DNA of 32,931 bases from an uncultured Bacilli bacterium. Its GTDB lineage: Bacteria > Bacillota_I > Bacilli_A > RF39 > UBA660. Positions 1 through 7,475 of the stretch are shown here, one piece after another. The position numbers were made by a program, and so were the translations under genes. Numbering within the stretch: position 1 is the stretch's first letter; each line of letters starts with the position of its first letter. Below the pieces are notes generated by a model. That model worked only from the letters and a program-made list of their open reading frames with translations, was not told the DNA's origin and searched no databases. Location: assembly GCA_944329465.1 (NCBI GenBank), contig CALVII010000006.1:1-32931 (forward strand). The letters run 5' to 3'.

Positions 1-217
1 CTTGCATGGTGTGATATTTTTTTATTTGTATAAATCTACCATAATCATGAAGTAAACCTATGATTTTAGCTATTTCGGTATCCTCTTTAGAAAAGTTTAA
101 TCTTTTGGCATATTCTTCATTTAGTTTCATCACTCTAAGTGAATGATTATATTTTGCTTTTATATCACTATTTTTTATATCAAAATTTTCTACATACTCT
201 TTAAATTGCTCTATCAT
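1..217 (-). CDS. HD-domain phosphohydrolase, 3' end cut by the window
   Basis: The first 72 codons are present. The start ATG at 217 follows GGAGGTT at 221-227. The translation contains an early histidine in the context YNHSLRVMKLN and then the HD signature GLLHDYGRFIQ, the metal-binding pattern of HD-superfamily hydrolases, which usually act on nucleotides or other phosphoesters. The exact substrate cannot be told. The gene lies immediately downstream of a T-box terminator, so its expression should respond to uncharged tRNA; that is unusual for this family and suggests that an amino-acid or tRNA-synthetase gene may follow beyond position 1. Family assignment is firm, function is not. Confidence 0.8.
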   Translation of the reverse strand, partial: MIEQFKEYVENFDIKNSDIKAKYNHSLRVMKLNEEYAKRLNFSKEDTEIAKIIGLLHDYGRFIQIKKYHTMQ

Positions 218-230
218 TTTAACCTCCAAA

Positions 231-446
231 AAAACTTATAAATTTAAGGACGTTTTGAACGTGGTACCACCTTAATTTATAAGTTTTACTTATCTCGATC
301 AGTTTAACGCACTTCTACGTAATTTCCTACTATTTTCAGAAAATCAGCTTGGTCAAGCTACCTTCAATATTTTCTATTATTAGTTTACATCTACCACTAA
401 CTTTCTTTAAATAGATAAATATTTACTCCTCTTGGTCATGGCTTTG
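231..446 (-). promoter_or_regulatory. T-box riboswitch leader
   Basis: The minus strand carries the T-box core AAGGTGGTACCACG (260-273) within a terminator whose arms (271-288 and 231-249) pair almost perfectly before a T run. A Stem I apical hairpin TTAGT-GGTAGATGTAA-ACTAA and the AGTA of the specifier-loop side are also visible. The specifier side reads GAAGGTAGCTTG. GGT (Gly) fits by position, but the T-box bulge UGGU should pair with a tRNA whose discriminator base is A, which fits Val (GTA, one base along) better than Gly. The amino acid is left open. The leader ends directly on the Shine-Dalgarno of the HD gene. Confidence 0.9.
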
Positions 447-452
447 TTTTTA

Positions 453-481
453 ATTATACACATTTTTTTATTATATTACAA
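453..481 (-). promoter_or_regulatory. SigA-type promoter of the T-box leader
   Basis: TTGTAA (481-476), a 17-base spacer and a perfect TATAAT (458-453) lie just upstream of the T-box leader. The -35 hexamer contains the last Leu codon and the TAA stop of the preceding zinc-ribbon gene. Confidence 0.7.
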
Positions 482-1219
482 GATTTTTGTGCCACAAAGG
501 AAACAAGTTGTCGCGGTTGGTGATAATTTAGTACCGCAGTTTGGACAAACTTTGGGTCTACTATTATCGACAACTATTGGTTTTTCCTGTTTTACTTCTT
601 GTTTTTTAGCTTCAATAACAGTTTCTTGTCTTTCGTCTGGTTCTAATGATTTATTGGAAAAAACGTTATCGTTAGTCATATTATAAGGATTGTTATTTTC
701 AGCTACTTGATTTTGTATTTGATCATAAGGTTCTGGGTTAATAATTACATTTGAATTATCATTTACATTATTTTGAAAAGGTGCTTCTAAAACAGTTTGA
801 GGTTTATTCTGATCAGTTTCAAATAAAACGTTTTGATTATTTATGAACTCTTCAGTATTGTCATACATATGAAGCATAAATTTTGGGTTAGAAAAAACTA
901 ATTCTGGGAATTTATACATTGGAATTAAGATAAACCAGATAGATTTTCTAGGATCTAACTTATATGCTTTTAAAAGTTCTTTAATTATTATATTATAATA
1001 GTATAAATTAGCAAACGGTATTAAGGTTTTATAAAAAACACTTCTTTTTAAGTCTAACAGATCTGTTAATACTAAGCGATTATAAAACGGAATATAGGCC
1101 TTCCAAGATGGTAATTTGGCTTCTTTAAATAATTTGGCGAGACATATTTTTACGGTTAGATAAACGATAAAAAACACAGCCAAAAGAATTAAAAAATATT
1201 TTCCTGTACCTTCGAACAT
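476..1219 (-). CDS. DUF5684-like membrane protein with C-terminal zinc ribbon
   Basis: This 247-residue protein starts with a membrane helix (about residues 8-30), followed by a segment resembling DUF5684: a WKAYIPFYNRLVL stretch, a second hydrophobic part (YYYNIIIKELLKAY) and IWFILIPMY. A long Asn/Gln/Glu-rich linker leads to a C-terminal zinc ribbon, CPNCGTKL and then CFLCGTKIL, i.e. two CxxC pairs. The start follows GGAGGCT. The domain pair is common in Firmicutes membrane proteins of unknown function; a role in assembling or sensing at the membrane is only a guess. Its stop codon overlaps the -35 element of the T-box promoter downstream. Confidence 0.7.
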   Translation of the reverse strand: MFEGTGKYFLILLAVFFIVYLTVKICLAKLFKEAKLPSWKAYIPFYNRLVLTDLLDLKRSVFYKTLIPFANLYYYNIIIKELLKAYKLDPRKSIWFILIPMYKFPELVFSNPKFMLHMYDNTEEFINNQNVLFETDQNKPQTVLEAPFQNNVNDNSNVIINPEPYDQIQNQVAENNNPYNMTNDNVFSNKSLEPDERQETVIEAKKQEVKQEKPIVVDNSRPKVCPNCGTKLSPTATTCFLCGTKIL

Positions 1220-1261
1220 TTTTTACAGCCTCCTTTTTATCATTATAACACATTACTTTCT

Positions 1262-1783
1262 TTAAAAGAAAGGGTCCTTTAAAAAATAATTATTTTCTTT
1301 TTCATATTTTAAAGTCGTGGATTGGCCATGTCCAGGATATATTTTAATGTCACCTGGGTATGATTTTATTTTCTTTAAACTTTCAAACATTTCCTTTTGA
1401 TTTCCACTAGGTAAATCAGTTCTTCCCACAATTCCCTTAAACAGAAAATCACCTGTAAACATTATTTTTTCCTTTTTAAAATAATAGGTTATACTATCAC
1501 TAGTATGGCCTTTGGTATATATAACCATAAAGGAAAAGGGTCCAATATTATAAGTGGTTTCCTTAGGGTTTTTAAGAATTAATTTATCCTCAAAATTAGA
1601 AAGTGCACCAACATGATCGGGGTGATAATGAGTAATTAAAACTTTAACGATTTCTTTATTTTTTATATAAGGAGCTATTTTGTCATATTCGTCTCCTGGG
1701 TCAATGACTATTAGCTTTTTATTTTGCTCTAAAATATAACAATTGGCTTCTAGATAACCAACTTTTATAATAGATATTTTCAT
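1262..1783 (-). CDS. Metallo-beta-lactamase fold hydrolase (GloB/YqgX-like)
   Basis: At 173 residues this is a short member of the glyoxalase II-like branch. The zinc-binding motif THYHPDHVG (HxHxDH) is followed by FTGDFLF, carrying the bridging Asp, and by YPGHG with a further His ligand. Family members hydrolyse thioesters such as S-lactoylglutathione or bacillithiol analogues; the substrate here is unknown. The start ATG shares an ATGA overlap with the stop of the preceding 66-aa gene, and the Shine-Dalgarno is weak, so translational coupling is likely. It lacks part of the C-terminal domain of the usual ~205-residue YqgX. Confidence 0.85.
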   Translation of the reverse strand: MKISIIKVGYLEANCYILEQNKKLIVIDPGDEYDKIAPYIKNKEIVKVLITHYHPDHVGALSNFEDKLILKNPKETTYNIGPFSFMVIYTKGHTSDSITYYFKKEKIMFTGDFLFKGIVGRTDLPSGNQKEMFESLKKIKSYPGDIKIYPGHGQSTTLKYEKENNYFLKDPFF

Positions 1784-1980
1784 TTGATATTTCTAAAAGT
1801 ATTGAAGATACGTTTTAAATTACTACTATCTTTATTTATTTGTTTATTTTCTTGTTTTGGGGATTCTATTTTTCCAGCATTTGGATGAAGTTTAGCTCTA
1901 AGTTCAGTAGGATCTTGATTAAACCCTCTTTTATATGTTCCTTTTAAAATTGAATTTTTATTATTTTCGTTTATTATCAT
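1780..1980 (-). CDS. Small hypothetical protein, 66 aa
   Basis: This basic, Asn/Lys-rich protein has no membrane segment and no motif that I recognise. A good ribosome site (AGAAAGGAA) precedes the ATG, and the TGA overlaps the next gene's start (ATGA). Position between rnhB and the hydrolase, 13 bases below rnhB, suggests the same operon. The middle part, TELRAKLHPNAGKI, is the only stretch that looks structured. Real by context; function unknown. Confidence 0.6.
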   Translation of the reverse strand: MIINENNKNSILKGTYKRGFNQDPTELRAKLHPNAGKIESPKQENKQINKDSSNLKRIFNTFRNIK

Positions 1981-1993
1981 ATTAATTTCCTTT

Positions 1994-2611
1994 CTAGCAA
2001 TGGCCTTCTTTAATATAATTTATAATTGGTCCATATGATTTACGATAACCTTTAATTAATCCATATTTATTAATTGCTTCTAAGTGTTTTTTGGTTGGGT
2101 AACCTTTATGGTTTTTAAAACCATATTCTGGGTACTTTTTATCTATTTCGTATAACATTTTATCTCTAGTTACTTTAGCTACAACACTAGCAGCAGCTAT
2201 CGTAATACTTTGGGAATCGCCCTTTATTATTGGTTTTACAGGAATATCAATATTTATAGGCATGGCATCTGACAAAACATATTCTAGGTTTATTTGTTTT
2301 TGAACTTTCTTAATAGCTATAGTCATAGCTTTGCGACTAGCTTCATAAATGTTTATTTTATCTATTTCTTCCGGTCCAACTATACCTACCGCATATATGG
2401 TATTTTTGGTGATGTAGTCATAAAATTGATTTCTCTTTTTTTCACTGAGTTTTTTAGAATCAGTTAAACCTTCTAGTTCAAAATTTTTAGGTAAAACGAC
2501 ACAAGCGGCAACTACGGGACCATAAAGTGGGCCTCTTCCTGCTTCATCAGTACCACCAATGGTGTTTATTCCTTCATTATATAACTCTTTTTCATATTGC
2601 CACAAATCCAT
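1994..2611 (-). CDS. rnhB: Ribonuclease HII
   Basis: RNase HII removes ribonucleotides embedded in DNA and RNA of RNA-DNA hybrids. The 205-residue product shows the family signature GGTDEAGRGPLYGPVV with the catalytic Asp-Glu pair (DEAGRG) near residue 21, a further acidic block VLSDAMPI, and GDSQSITIAAASVVAKVTRD. Length is normal for the family. The ATG follows GCAGGTT, and the gene starts 14 bases after the end of yqeG, so the two are probably cotranscribed. Confidence 0.95.
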   Translation of the reverse strand: MDLWQYEKELYNEGINTIGGTDEAGRGPLYGPVVAACVVLPKNFELEGLTDSKKLSEKKRNQFYDYITKNTIYAVGIVGPEEIDKINIYEASRKAMTIAIKKVQKQINLEYVLSDAMPINIDIPVKPIIKGDSQSITIAAASVVAKVTRDKMLYEIDKKYPEYGFKNHKGYPTKKHLEAINKYGLIKGYRKSYGPIINYIKEGHC

Positions 2612-2625
2612 ATTTTAACCTGCTT

Positions 2626-3207
2626 TCAATAGTATTTTCCCTTTTTAAATAGATTTTTTTTAGTTAGTTTTTTGACCATGTGTTTTTGAAGTTTTTGGGC
2701 CATTCCTGTTTGAATATTATTTTCTTTAGATAACTGATCAACTAATATTGATTTAAGTCCATATTTATTTGCTCCTACAATATCTGAAAGTATTTGATCA
2801 CCAATAGCTACAGTATTTTCTTTAGACGAGTTTAACATTTCTAAAGCTTTATCATAGACTTTATTTTCTGGTTTACCCGCATCCCATAGTGCTTTAACAT
2901 TTAACTGTTTTGCGACCGGTTCAACTCTTTCTTTATGATTGTTCGAAATAAGTAATATTTTAAAGTTCTGTTTTAAGTCTTGAAACAAATTGATTGTTTC
3001 TTTGGGAACTTTTAAGTCGTCTACTTTAGTTATCGTATTATCAATATCGAATAGTAAAGTATCGATATTGTTTTTTCTTAATTTGTTATAGTCTATTTGA
3101 TAAATACTTGGCAGGTAACTATTCGGTATTATTAAATTAGTTTCCTTTTTAAACCCAAGCATCACTTTAACAAATGTTTTTAACATCAATATGTGTTTTT
3201 TAGCCAT
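2626..3207 (-). CDS. yqeG: YqeG family HAD IIIA-type phosphatase
   Basis: The 193-residue protein carries the HAD motif I as LLFDIDNTI (nucleophile Asp, around residue 53), motif II in LLISNNHKERV, and motif III/IV with KPENK and AIGDQILSDIVGAN. This fits the YqeG family of Firmicutes HAD phosphatases, whose substrate is not settled. No Shine-Dalgarno precedes the ATG at the usual distance: GGTGAT lies 13-14 bases away, inside the stem of a terminator-like hairpin that ends 8 bases before the ATG. The start is therefore less certain than the family. Confidence 0.88.
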   Translation of the reverse strand: MAKKHILMLKTFVKVMLGFKKETNLIIPNSYLPSIYQIDYNKLRKNNIDTLLFDIDNTITKVDDLKVPKETINLFQDLKQNFKILLISNNHKERVEPVAKQLNVKALWDAGKPENKVYDKALEMLNSSKENTVAIGDQILSDIVGANKYGLKSILVDQLSKENNIQTGMAQKLQKHMVKKLTKKNLFKKGKYY

Positions 3208-3214
3208 AAAATTT

Positions 3215-3242
3215 AAAAATAATCACCGAAGTGACTATTTTT
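3215..3242 (-). terminator. UUCG-capped hairpin between ytxH-like gene and yqeG
   Basis: On the minus strand a 12-base-pair stem (3231-3242 with 3215-3226, one G-T pair) is closed by a TTCG tetraloop and followed by TTTAAATTTT. It includes the TAG stop of the ytxH-like gene and ends just upstream of yqeG, so it probably acts as a partial terminator or attenuator. Confidence 0.65.
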
Positions 3243-3645
3243 TTCCTTTTTCTAATTTAGTGATTACGTTTTTAGAAACTTCGATTACTTTCTTTTTGAT
3301 AGCGTTTGCGGATTTCTCAATTACAGGAGTTCCTTTTTCAATTGCATAGTCAACTAGTTCTTCAGCGGCATCTTGGAGTTGTTTAGCTCTTTTTTTAGCT
3401 TCGGCTAAAACTGTTTCCTTATCTAATTCGGCTAATCCTTCTTTTAATTCAGCTATTTTATTTTCAACTGTTTCTTTTACATCATCCATATCCATGTTTT
3501 TCACTTTATTTATTAAATCGTCAAACATTTTCTTTAAATCTTCTCTTGTTTCAGAACCTTTTTTAGGGGCAAACAAAAGACCTAAAGCAGCTCCTATTCC
3601 GGCTCCTAAAACAAATTTTCCGACTCCATTATTTTTCTTCGTCAT
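3235..3645 (-). CDS. YtxH domain protein
   Basis: The product from the ATG at 3645 is 136 residues: a short basic start, a glycine-rich membrane helix (GKFVLGAGIGAALGLLFAPK) ending in the YtxH hallmark LLFAPKKGSETRE, then a long charged amphipathic helix rich in Lys, Glu and Ala. A longer open frame reaches 3714, but AGAAGGAA sits right before 3645. The start overlaps the end of the DUF948 gene by 17 bases. YtxG/YtxH pairs are stress-linked envelope proteins in Bacillus; their biochemical role is unknown. Confidence 0.85.
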   Translation of the reverse strand: MTKKNNGVGKFVLGAGIGAALGLLFAPKKGSETREDLKKMFDDLINKVKNMDMDDVKETVENKIAELKEGLAELDKETVLAEAKKRAKQLQDAAEELVDYAIEKGTPVIEKSANAIKKKVIEVSKNVITKLEKGKK

Positions 3646-3922
3646 TTTCTTTTTCCTTCTTTCTATTAAAAATTTTACCAATGGCACTAGATAAATAACC
3701 GATGATAGTGTCACTAAAACCGACTACGGCATCAGTGGTGTTATCAATGATAGAAAATAGTCCATTTAGTTTTTCTGACTTTTGACTGACATCATCAACG
3801 AGTTTATCTACTTTATCTAATGTTTTAATGGCATTGATAACTAAAATGATAAGTGTGATTACTAAGACAATTAATAATATGTAAAACATTATAGATAATA
3901 CATCAGCAAAACTAATTATCAT
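3629..3922 (-). CDS. DUF948 (YtxG-like) membrane protein
   Basis: A 97-residue protein with one N-terminal membrane helix (about residues 8-30, IMFYILLIVLVITLIILVIN) followed by a helical stretch IKTLDKVDKLVDDVSQKSEKL that matches the usual DUF948 layout, and a basic-acidic tail. The AAGGGGAAT ribosome site fits the ATG at 3922. That ATG overlaps the upstream stop as TAATG, and its own end overlaps the YtxH gene, so the three genes form one coupled unit. It is a likely partner of the YtxH protein at the membrane. Confidence 0.75.
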   Translation of the reverse strand: MIISFADVLSIMFYILLIVLVITLIILVINAIKTLDKVDKLVDDVSQKSEKLNGLFSIIDNTTDAVVGFSDTIIGYLSSAIGKIFNRKKEKENDEEK

Positions 3923-4737
3923 TATTTATTCCCCTTTTCATACATAGAATCTATTAAACTAAATAGTTCTTGATCACTAATTTTTCTCGGTTCTTTTTTT
4001 GGCTTTTCTTCAGTTACTGGTTTTTCCATTTCCTCTTCCAATAAATCAGTTAAGTCATCTTCTTTTATTGAACCATGTCTAGGCTTTTCGTTGATAGTAC
4101 TAGAGTTAAAACTAAAATCTTCTTCTTTAACTTTACTTATAGGTTCTTCTTTAATGTCTGTTTTATCAATAACATCATCTTTTTCTTCTTTATCTTCAAA
4201 TAAAACTCTATTTTTGCCAAACAAGGTTGTTTCGATATCGGATTCTAAACCACCATAAGCTTTGTTTCTAATGGCATCTACGTTAGCTTCTTTGGAACTA
4301 TAGTATGAAGAACGTCCCTCATGTTTGGAGTTTATCTCTTCCCTCGTGTAACCTTTATCTAATATACCATAAACCGGCGATATGATTGGAGAAGGTCTGA
4401 ATACTCTTTTTTCTTCTTTTGGTGGATTATAGACTTCTTTTCGGTGACCTGTTTTCTTTCTTTCTTCTTTAGGTTCAGGCTTAACATCAATTGTATCAAA
4501 GTCATTATCGTCAAAAAATGGAAATTTATATTCATTTTTGGTTGGTTTTTCCATTTCTGTTCTTTCTGGTTCAGGAGTTATCTCTGACTCACCTGAATAC
4601 ATTTCTGAACGCGATTTTTTTGGTGAGGGAATTTCCACCTGAATAACTTCTTTTTGAATAGGTTCTTTTTTTTCTTCTTTCTCTTCCACTTCTACTTCTT
4701 CGGTAAATAAATTTTTAAACTTATCAATTAATCCCAT
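3922..4737 (-). CDS. Acidic low-complexity protein with SPVYG motif
   Basis: From the ATG at 4737 (GAGGTG nearby) the product is 271 residues, beginning MGLIDKFKNLFTEEVEV. An amphipathic N-terminus is followed by long Glu/Lys-rich disordered stretches. The only ordered-looking segment is FRPSPIISPVYGILDKGY (about residues 112-129), and the C-terminus ISDQELFSLIDSMYEKG looks like a short helix. There is no signal peptide or membrane helix. This layout, a conserved short motif in a disordered acidic protein, suggests a cytoplasmic scaffold or cell-division-associated protein, but that is inference. It is coupled to the DUF948 gene. Confidence 0.6.
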   Translation of the reverse strand: MGLIDKFKNLFTEEVEVEEKEEKKEPIQKEVIQVEIPSPKKSRSEMYSGESEITPEPERTEMEKPTKNEYKFPFFDDNDFDTIDVKPEPKEERKKTGHRKEVYNPPKEEKRVFRPSPIISPVYGILDKGYTREEINSKHEGRSSYYSSKEANVDAIRNKAYGGLESDIETTLFGKNRVLFEDKEEKDDVIDKTDIKEEPISKVKEEDFSFNSSTINEKPRHGSIKEDDLTDLLEEEMEKPVTEEKPKKEPRKISDQELFSLIDSMYEKGNK

Positions 4738-4750
4738 ATAAATTACACCT

Positions 4751-5350
4751 CTACTTTTCTTCATAACGTAAGAAGCTATCATTGTTATTACTTTTTGAAC
4801 TAAATACGTTATATTTTTCTTCTTTGTTTTTTAGAAAGTCATCTTCTAATGATAATTTTACTATGTTACTGTTGTATTTTATTGTCGATAAAATGTACGA
4901 ACAATTTAAAACAGTATCATTTATATCTTCTTTTGGTACTAGAGCTTCAATGCGTGCATAATTATAGACAAATTCAATTAAATAAAGATCATCTTTTTTA
5001 GTAATTTCTAAATAACCTTTTTTTCCATGATTATTTATTTTTCTAGAATAATACTTACTATTGTCTACTTTGTAATTTACTGATTTTTTATAATAGTAAC
5101 TGATTTCGTCTAGGTATAAATAATAATATACACCATTTGAATAAAGTTTATCATTAGAACCACTACTATCAATATAAGTTACTCCTCTTGGAACATAATA
5201 CTTATATCCTCTACCCACACGGTTATACAAAGTGTTTTCTTTGGATAATATAACATCTACAATATTATCAATACTAGTTGTATCAATCCTAACAATGGTA
5301 CATCCTGTTAAGATTAATGTGGCTAGTCCTAAAAGAATTATTTTCTTCAT
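4751..5350 (-). CDS. Predicted lipoprotein
   Basis: From the ATG at 5350 the product is 199 residues with a clear lipoprotein signal: MKKIILLGLATLILTGC, with lipobox LTGC. The mature part is Tyr-rich and basic and matches no family that I recognise. A GTG at 5356 is possible, but AGGTG spacing favours 5350. A TATAAT at 5377-5372 lies upstream without a good -35. The gene ends 13 bases before the acidic protein starts, so the two are probably cotranscribed. It acts at the outer face of the membrane. Confidence 0.7.
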   Translation of the reverse strand: MKKIILLGLATLILTGCTIVRIDTTSIDNIVDVILSKENTLYNRVGRGYKYYVPRGVTYIDSSGSNDKLYSNGVYYYLYLDEISYYYKKSVNYKVDNSKYYSRKINNHGKKGYLEITKKDDLYLIEFVYNYARIEALVPKEDINDTVLNCSYILSTIKYNSNIVKLSLEDDFLKNKEEKYNVFSSKSNNNDSFLRYEEK

Positions 5351-5432
5351 ATACACACCTGCTTACTTTAAATTATATCAAATTTTGTTTTATTTTCCTA
5401 ATAAAGCATTTACTTTACATGTAAAATTATGT

Positions 5433-6059
5433 CTATTTCTCTACTTCCGCCATATAAATGGGAAAACCTTTAAGAACAAAACGTCTTTCATATTCAGTCT
5501 CGACATTATCTATATTGTCTTCATGAAGGTTTAAAGAAATTTTCACTATCTTATAATTATAATCTGTGAATGATTTTAAAGAGTATTCAAATAATTTGCG
5601 GTTATCGGTTTTTTGAATAATATGGGGCGTTTTTTTAAAAATGTTATCATAACGTTTTAAAAACTTAGTACTAGTTAATCTTCTATCTTCATGTCTATTT
5701 TTAGGCCATGGGTCAGAAAAATTTAAGTAAATTAGATCTATTTCTTTATCAAATATATTTTCTATTTCCGTCGCATCAAATCTAATTAATTTTAAATTAG
5801 GTAAAGAAATATCCTCTAATTTTTGAGTAGCTCTTAAGATAACACTATCAAATTTTTCAATACCAATAAAATTGATATTTGGGTATTTCTGAGCCATATT
5901 TATAATAAAATCACCTTTCCCCATACCTATTTCTAAGTGGATTTTATTTTTATTTTGAAAGATTGATAAAAATTTACCTTTATATTTTTCAGGATTTTGA
6001 ATTATATATGGGGATTTATTTATTGTTTCTTTCGCACCTTTGATGTTTTTTAATCTCAT
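5433..6059 (-). CDS. trmB: tRNA (guanine-N7)-methyltransferase TrmB
   Basis: TrmB makes m7G46 in the variable loop of tRNA using S-adenosylmethionine. The 208-residue product shows the SAM-binding motif HLEIGMGKGDFI, FIGIEKFDSV, and the family signature LNFSDPWPKNRHEDRRL, with TEYERRF at the C-terminus. The frame extends to 6131, but AGGAAGGAC precedes the ATG at 6059 and homologues start with a similar MRLKNIKGA-type sequence. TATAAT at 6114-6109 is a probable -10 element. Confident call. Confidence 0.95.
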   Translation of the reverse strand: MRLKNIKGAKETINKSPYIIQNPEKYKGKFLSIFQNKNKIHLEIGMGKGDFIINMAQKYPNINFIGIEKFDSVILRATQKLEDISLPNLKLIRFDATEIENIFDKEIDLIYLNFSDPWPKNRHEDRRLTSTKFLKRYDNIFKKTPHIIQKTDNRKLFEYSLKSFTDYNYKIVKISLNLHEDNIDNVETEYERRFVLKGFPIYMAEVEK

Positions 6060-6126
6060 ATTAACGATGTCCTTCCTAATAATTGATTTAAGCTTTTTAT
6101 ATATTAAGATTATAACATATTTTGGT

Positions 6127-6154
6127 ACCAAAAATAAACAAAAGCATATAATTA
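6127..6154 (+). promoter_or_regulatory. Possible SigK-type promoter of the coat-like gene
   Basis: AC at 6127-6128, a 16-base spacer and CATATAATTA at 6145-6154 resemble the mother-cell SigK pattern AC-N16-CATAnnnTA with one mismatch. It lies 27 bases before the GTG. This is a weak match in an AT-rich region. Confidence 0.3.
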
Positions 6155-6180
6155 ATTAGAATACGAAAGGGGTAATAAGT

Positions 6181-6456
6181 GTGAAAAAAGATCGTGATTG
6201 TGCAGGAATGGCATATCCTGTTTATCCTCAGATGGTACCTAATTTTGGAATGATGCCTGGTCAAATGATTCCTATGCCTAATATGGGAATGAATAATGTT
6301 CCTTTGACGAGTGTTCAAAGTACGATTAATAGTAGTGATTTAAGTGCTTTATCTAATCAGATTAGTAATTTAGAACAAAGAGTGACAAGACTTGAAAATG
6401 CAGTAAATAATGCAAATTATAATAATTACAATACGTCTAATTATCAAATGATGTGA
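6181..6456 (+). CDS. Met/Pro-rich coiled-coil protein, possibly a spore-coat protein
   Basis: This 91-residue protein is the only plus-strand gene in its neighbourhood. It starts at GTG behind AAAGGGGT. The N-terminal half is rich in Pro, Met, Tyr and Gly (YPVYPQMVPNFGMMPGQM), the middle is a short coiled coil (SALSNQISNLEQRVTRLENA) and the tail is Asn/Tyr-rich. Composition and size resemble small spore-coat proteins, in line with the sporulation genes in this window, but there is no diagnostic domain. A strong terminator follows directly. Coat function is inferred; an isolated regulatory or surface role is possible. Confidence 0.6.
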   Translation: MKKDRDCAGMAYPVYPQMVPNFGMMPGQMIPMPNMGMNNVPLTSVQSTINSSDLSALSNQISNLEQRVTRLENAVNNANYNNYNTSNYQMM

Positions 6457-6490
6457 AAAAACCCGAGATTAATCTCGGGTCTTTTATTTT
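6457..6490. terminator. Bidirectional terminator
   Basis: A perfect 20-base palindrome, ACCCGAGATTAATCTCGGGT (6461-6480), is flanked by A run on the left and T-rich sequence on the right, so it can terminate both the plus-strand coat-like gene and the last T7SS gene, whose stop is at 6484. Confidence 0.9.
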
Positions 6491-7350
6491 CGAACATTAG
6501 ATGGATTATTATAATATGATTCCATATCTATACGACTATAATTGGAAGCGTGCAGGTCTTCATAAGTTCTCTGAGTAATTAACCCGCCTTTGTCAGGGGA
6601 AGAGAATTCTACACAATAATATCCATCATTATACTGACCAATTATCATAACAATGTGTCCTTTTTCACCTTGATGGTGAATTAAAAAATCCCCTGGTTTA
6701 CCATTTTCAATTTGTGTTAGTATTCCTGTTTGACTAGCCCAAGTAATTTGAGATCCAGTATAAGCGGTTACATCTTGTCCATTTAATTGATGGGGGGTAT
6801 TATAACCACCATTATATAAAGCCCACATGGCGAAACTACTACAGTCTAGATAGAAATCTTCATTTACAATACCTTCTTGATTAGCTAGACCATCAGCACC
6901 GACCTGTCTATAATCCATACTATATCTAAGTCTTTTACCAGTTGATTCTGAATAACCATATACTAATGATAAAGCTGCAGCAACTACACCTTCTCTACTA
7001 CCATATCCGGCTATTTCAACATTCTGTTTAATGAATAAGTTGAAATTATCTACAGATTCAAATTCACTTGTTTTAAGATCTTCGCTCGGTGTATTAACAG
7101 AAACCGTAGCTGAAGAAGAAATATTATAAATATCATTTAAATCTTCTTCACTAAGATTGATATAATCTGGTGGTGTAAATTTAAAGATATTTTGGGCTCT
7201 TTTAGCTAATGATTCAAATGGCGAATTAAACTGTGCCTCATAATCGTTTGAATTTGAATTTGGCACTACTCTATTTCCTTTTTGTGCATTGTGAGGTTGA
7301 ATACCATCTAAATTTAAATTTAATCTATTAAGGTTAAAATTAAAACTCAT
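6484..7350 (-). CDS. NlpC/P60-like cysteine peptidase, T7SS-linked
   Basis: The 288-residue protein has an Asn-rich N-terminus without a signal peptide (MSFNFNLNRLNLNLDG), a linker, and a C-terminal half resembling NlpC/P60 or CHAP cell-wall peptidases: YLDCSSFAMWAL with the likely nucleophile Cys170, then KPGDFLIH and GHIVMIIG with His232. Such enzymes cut peptide bonds in peptidoglycan. Lack of a Sec signal and the position at the end of the T7SS island suggest export by T7SS, either as an effector or to open the wall. It is 125 bases below DUF4176 and has a GGAGG site. The N-terminus resembles that of the 618-aa protein. Confidence 0.7.
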   Translation of the reverse strand: MSFNFNLNRLNLNLDGIQPHNAQKGNRVVPNSNSNDYEAQFNSPFESLAKRAQNIFKFTPPDYINLSEEDLNDIYNISSSATVSVNTPSEDLKTSEFESVDNFNLFIKQNVEIAGYGSREGVVAAALSLVYGYSESTGKRLRYSMDYRQVGADGLANQEGIVNEDFYLDCSSFAMWALYNGGYNTPHQLNGQDVTAYTGSQITWASQTGILTQIENGKPGDFLIHHQGEKGHIVMIIGQYNDGYYCVEFSSPDKGGLITQRTYEDLHASNYSRIDMESYYNNPSNVRK

Positions 7351-7475
7351 ATGTTTTTCCTCCGTTTCTTGGAATAATAAATTATTTTCATTTTAGAATT
7401 ACTTATACTATCATATCATTTATAATTGGCCATTGCATAGGTTCCTAAACCTGATGTGTTTGTAATCTATTACAT

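Noticed and set aside
340-360. Glycine specifier for the T-box
   Set aside because: The discriminator-pairing base (UGGU) does not fit tRNA-Gly, so a Gly assignment is not made.
432-686. Open frame on the plus strand opposite the zinc-ribbon gene and T-box promoter
   Set aside because: Antisense to a gene with zinc-ribbon codons; no ribosome site and composition of a shadow frame.
3646-3714. Longer N-terminus of the YtxH-like protein
   Set aside because: The extension lies in another frame of the DUF948 gene and lacks a ribosome site; the ATG at 3645 has one.
6097-6318. His/Arg-rich minus-strand frame opposite the coat-like gene
   Set aside because: No ribosome site, odd composition, and the plus gene has both start signal and terminator.
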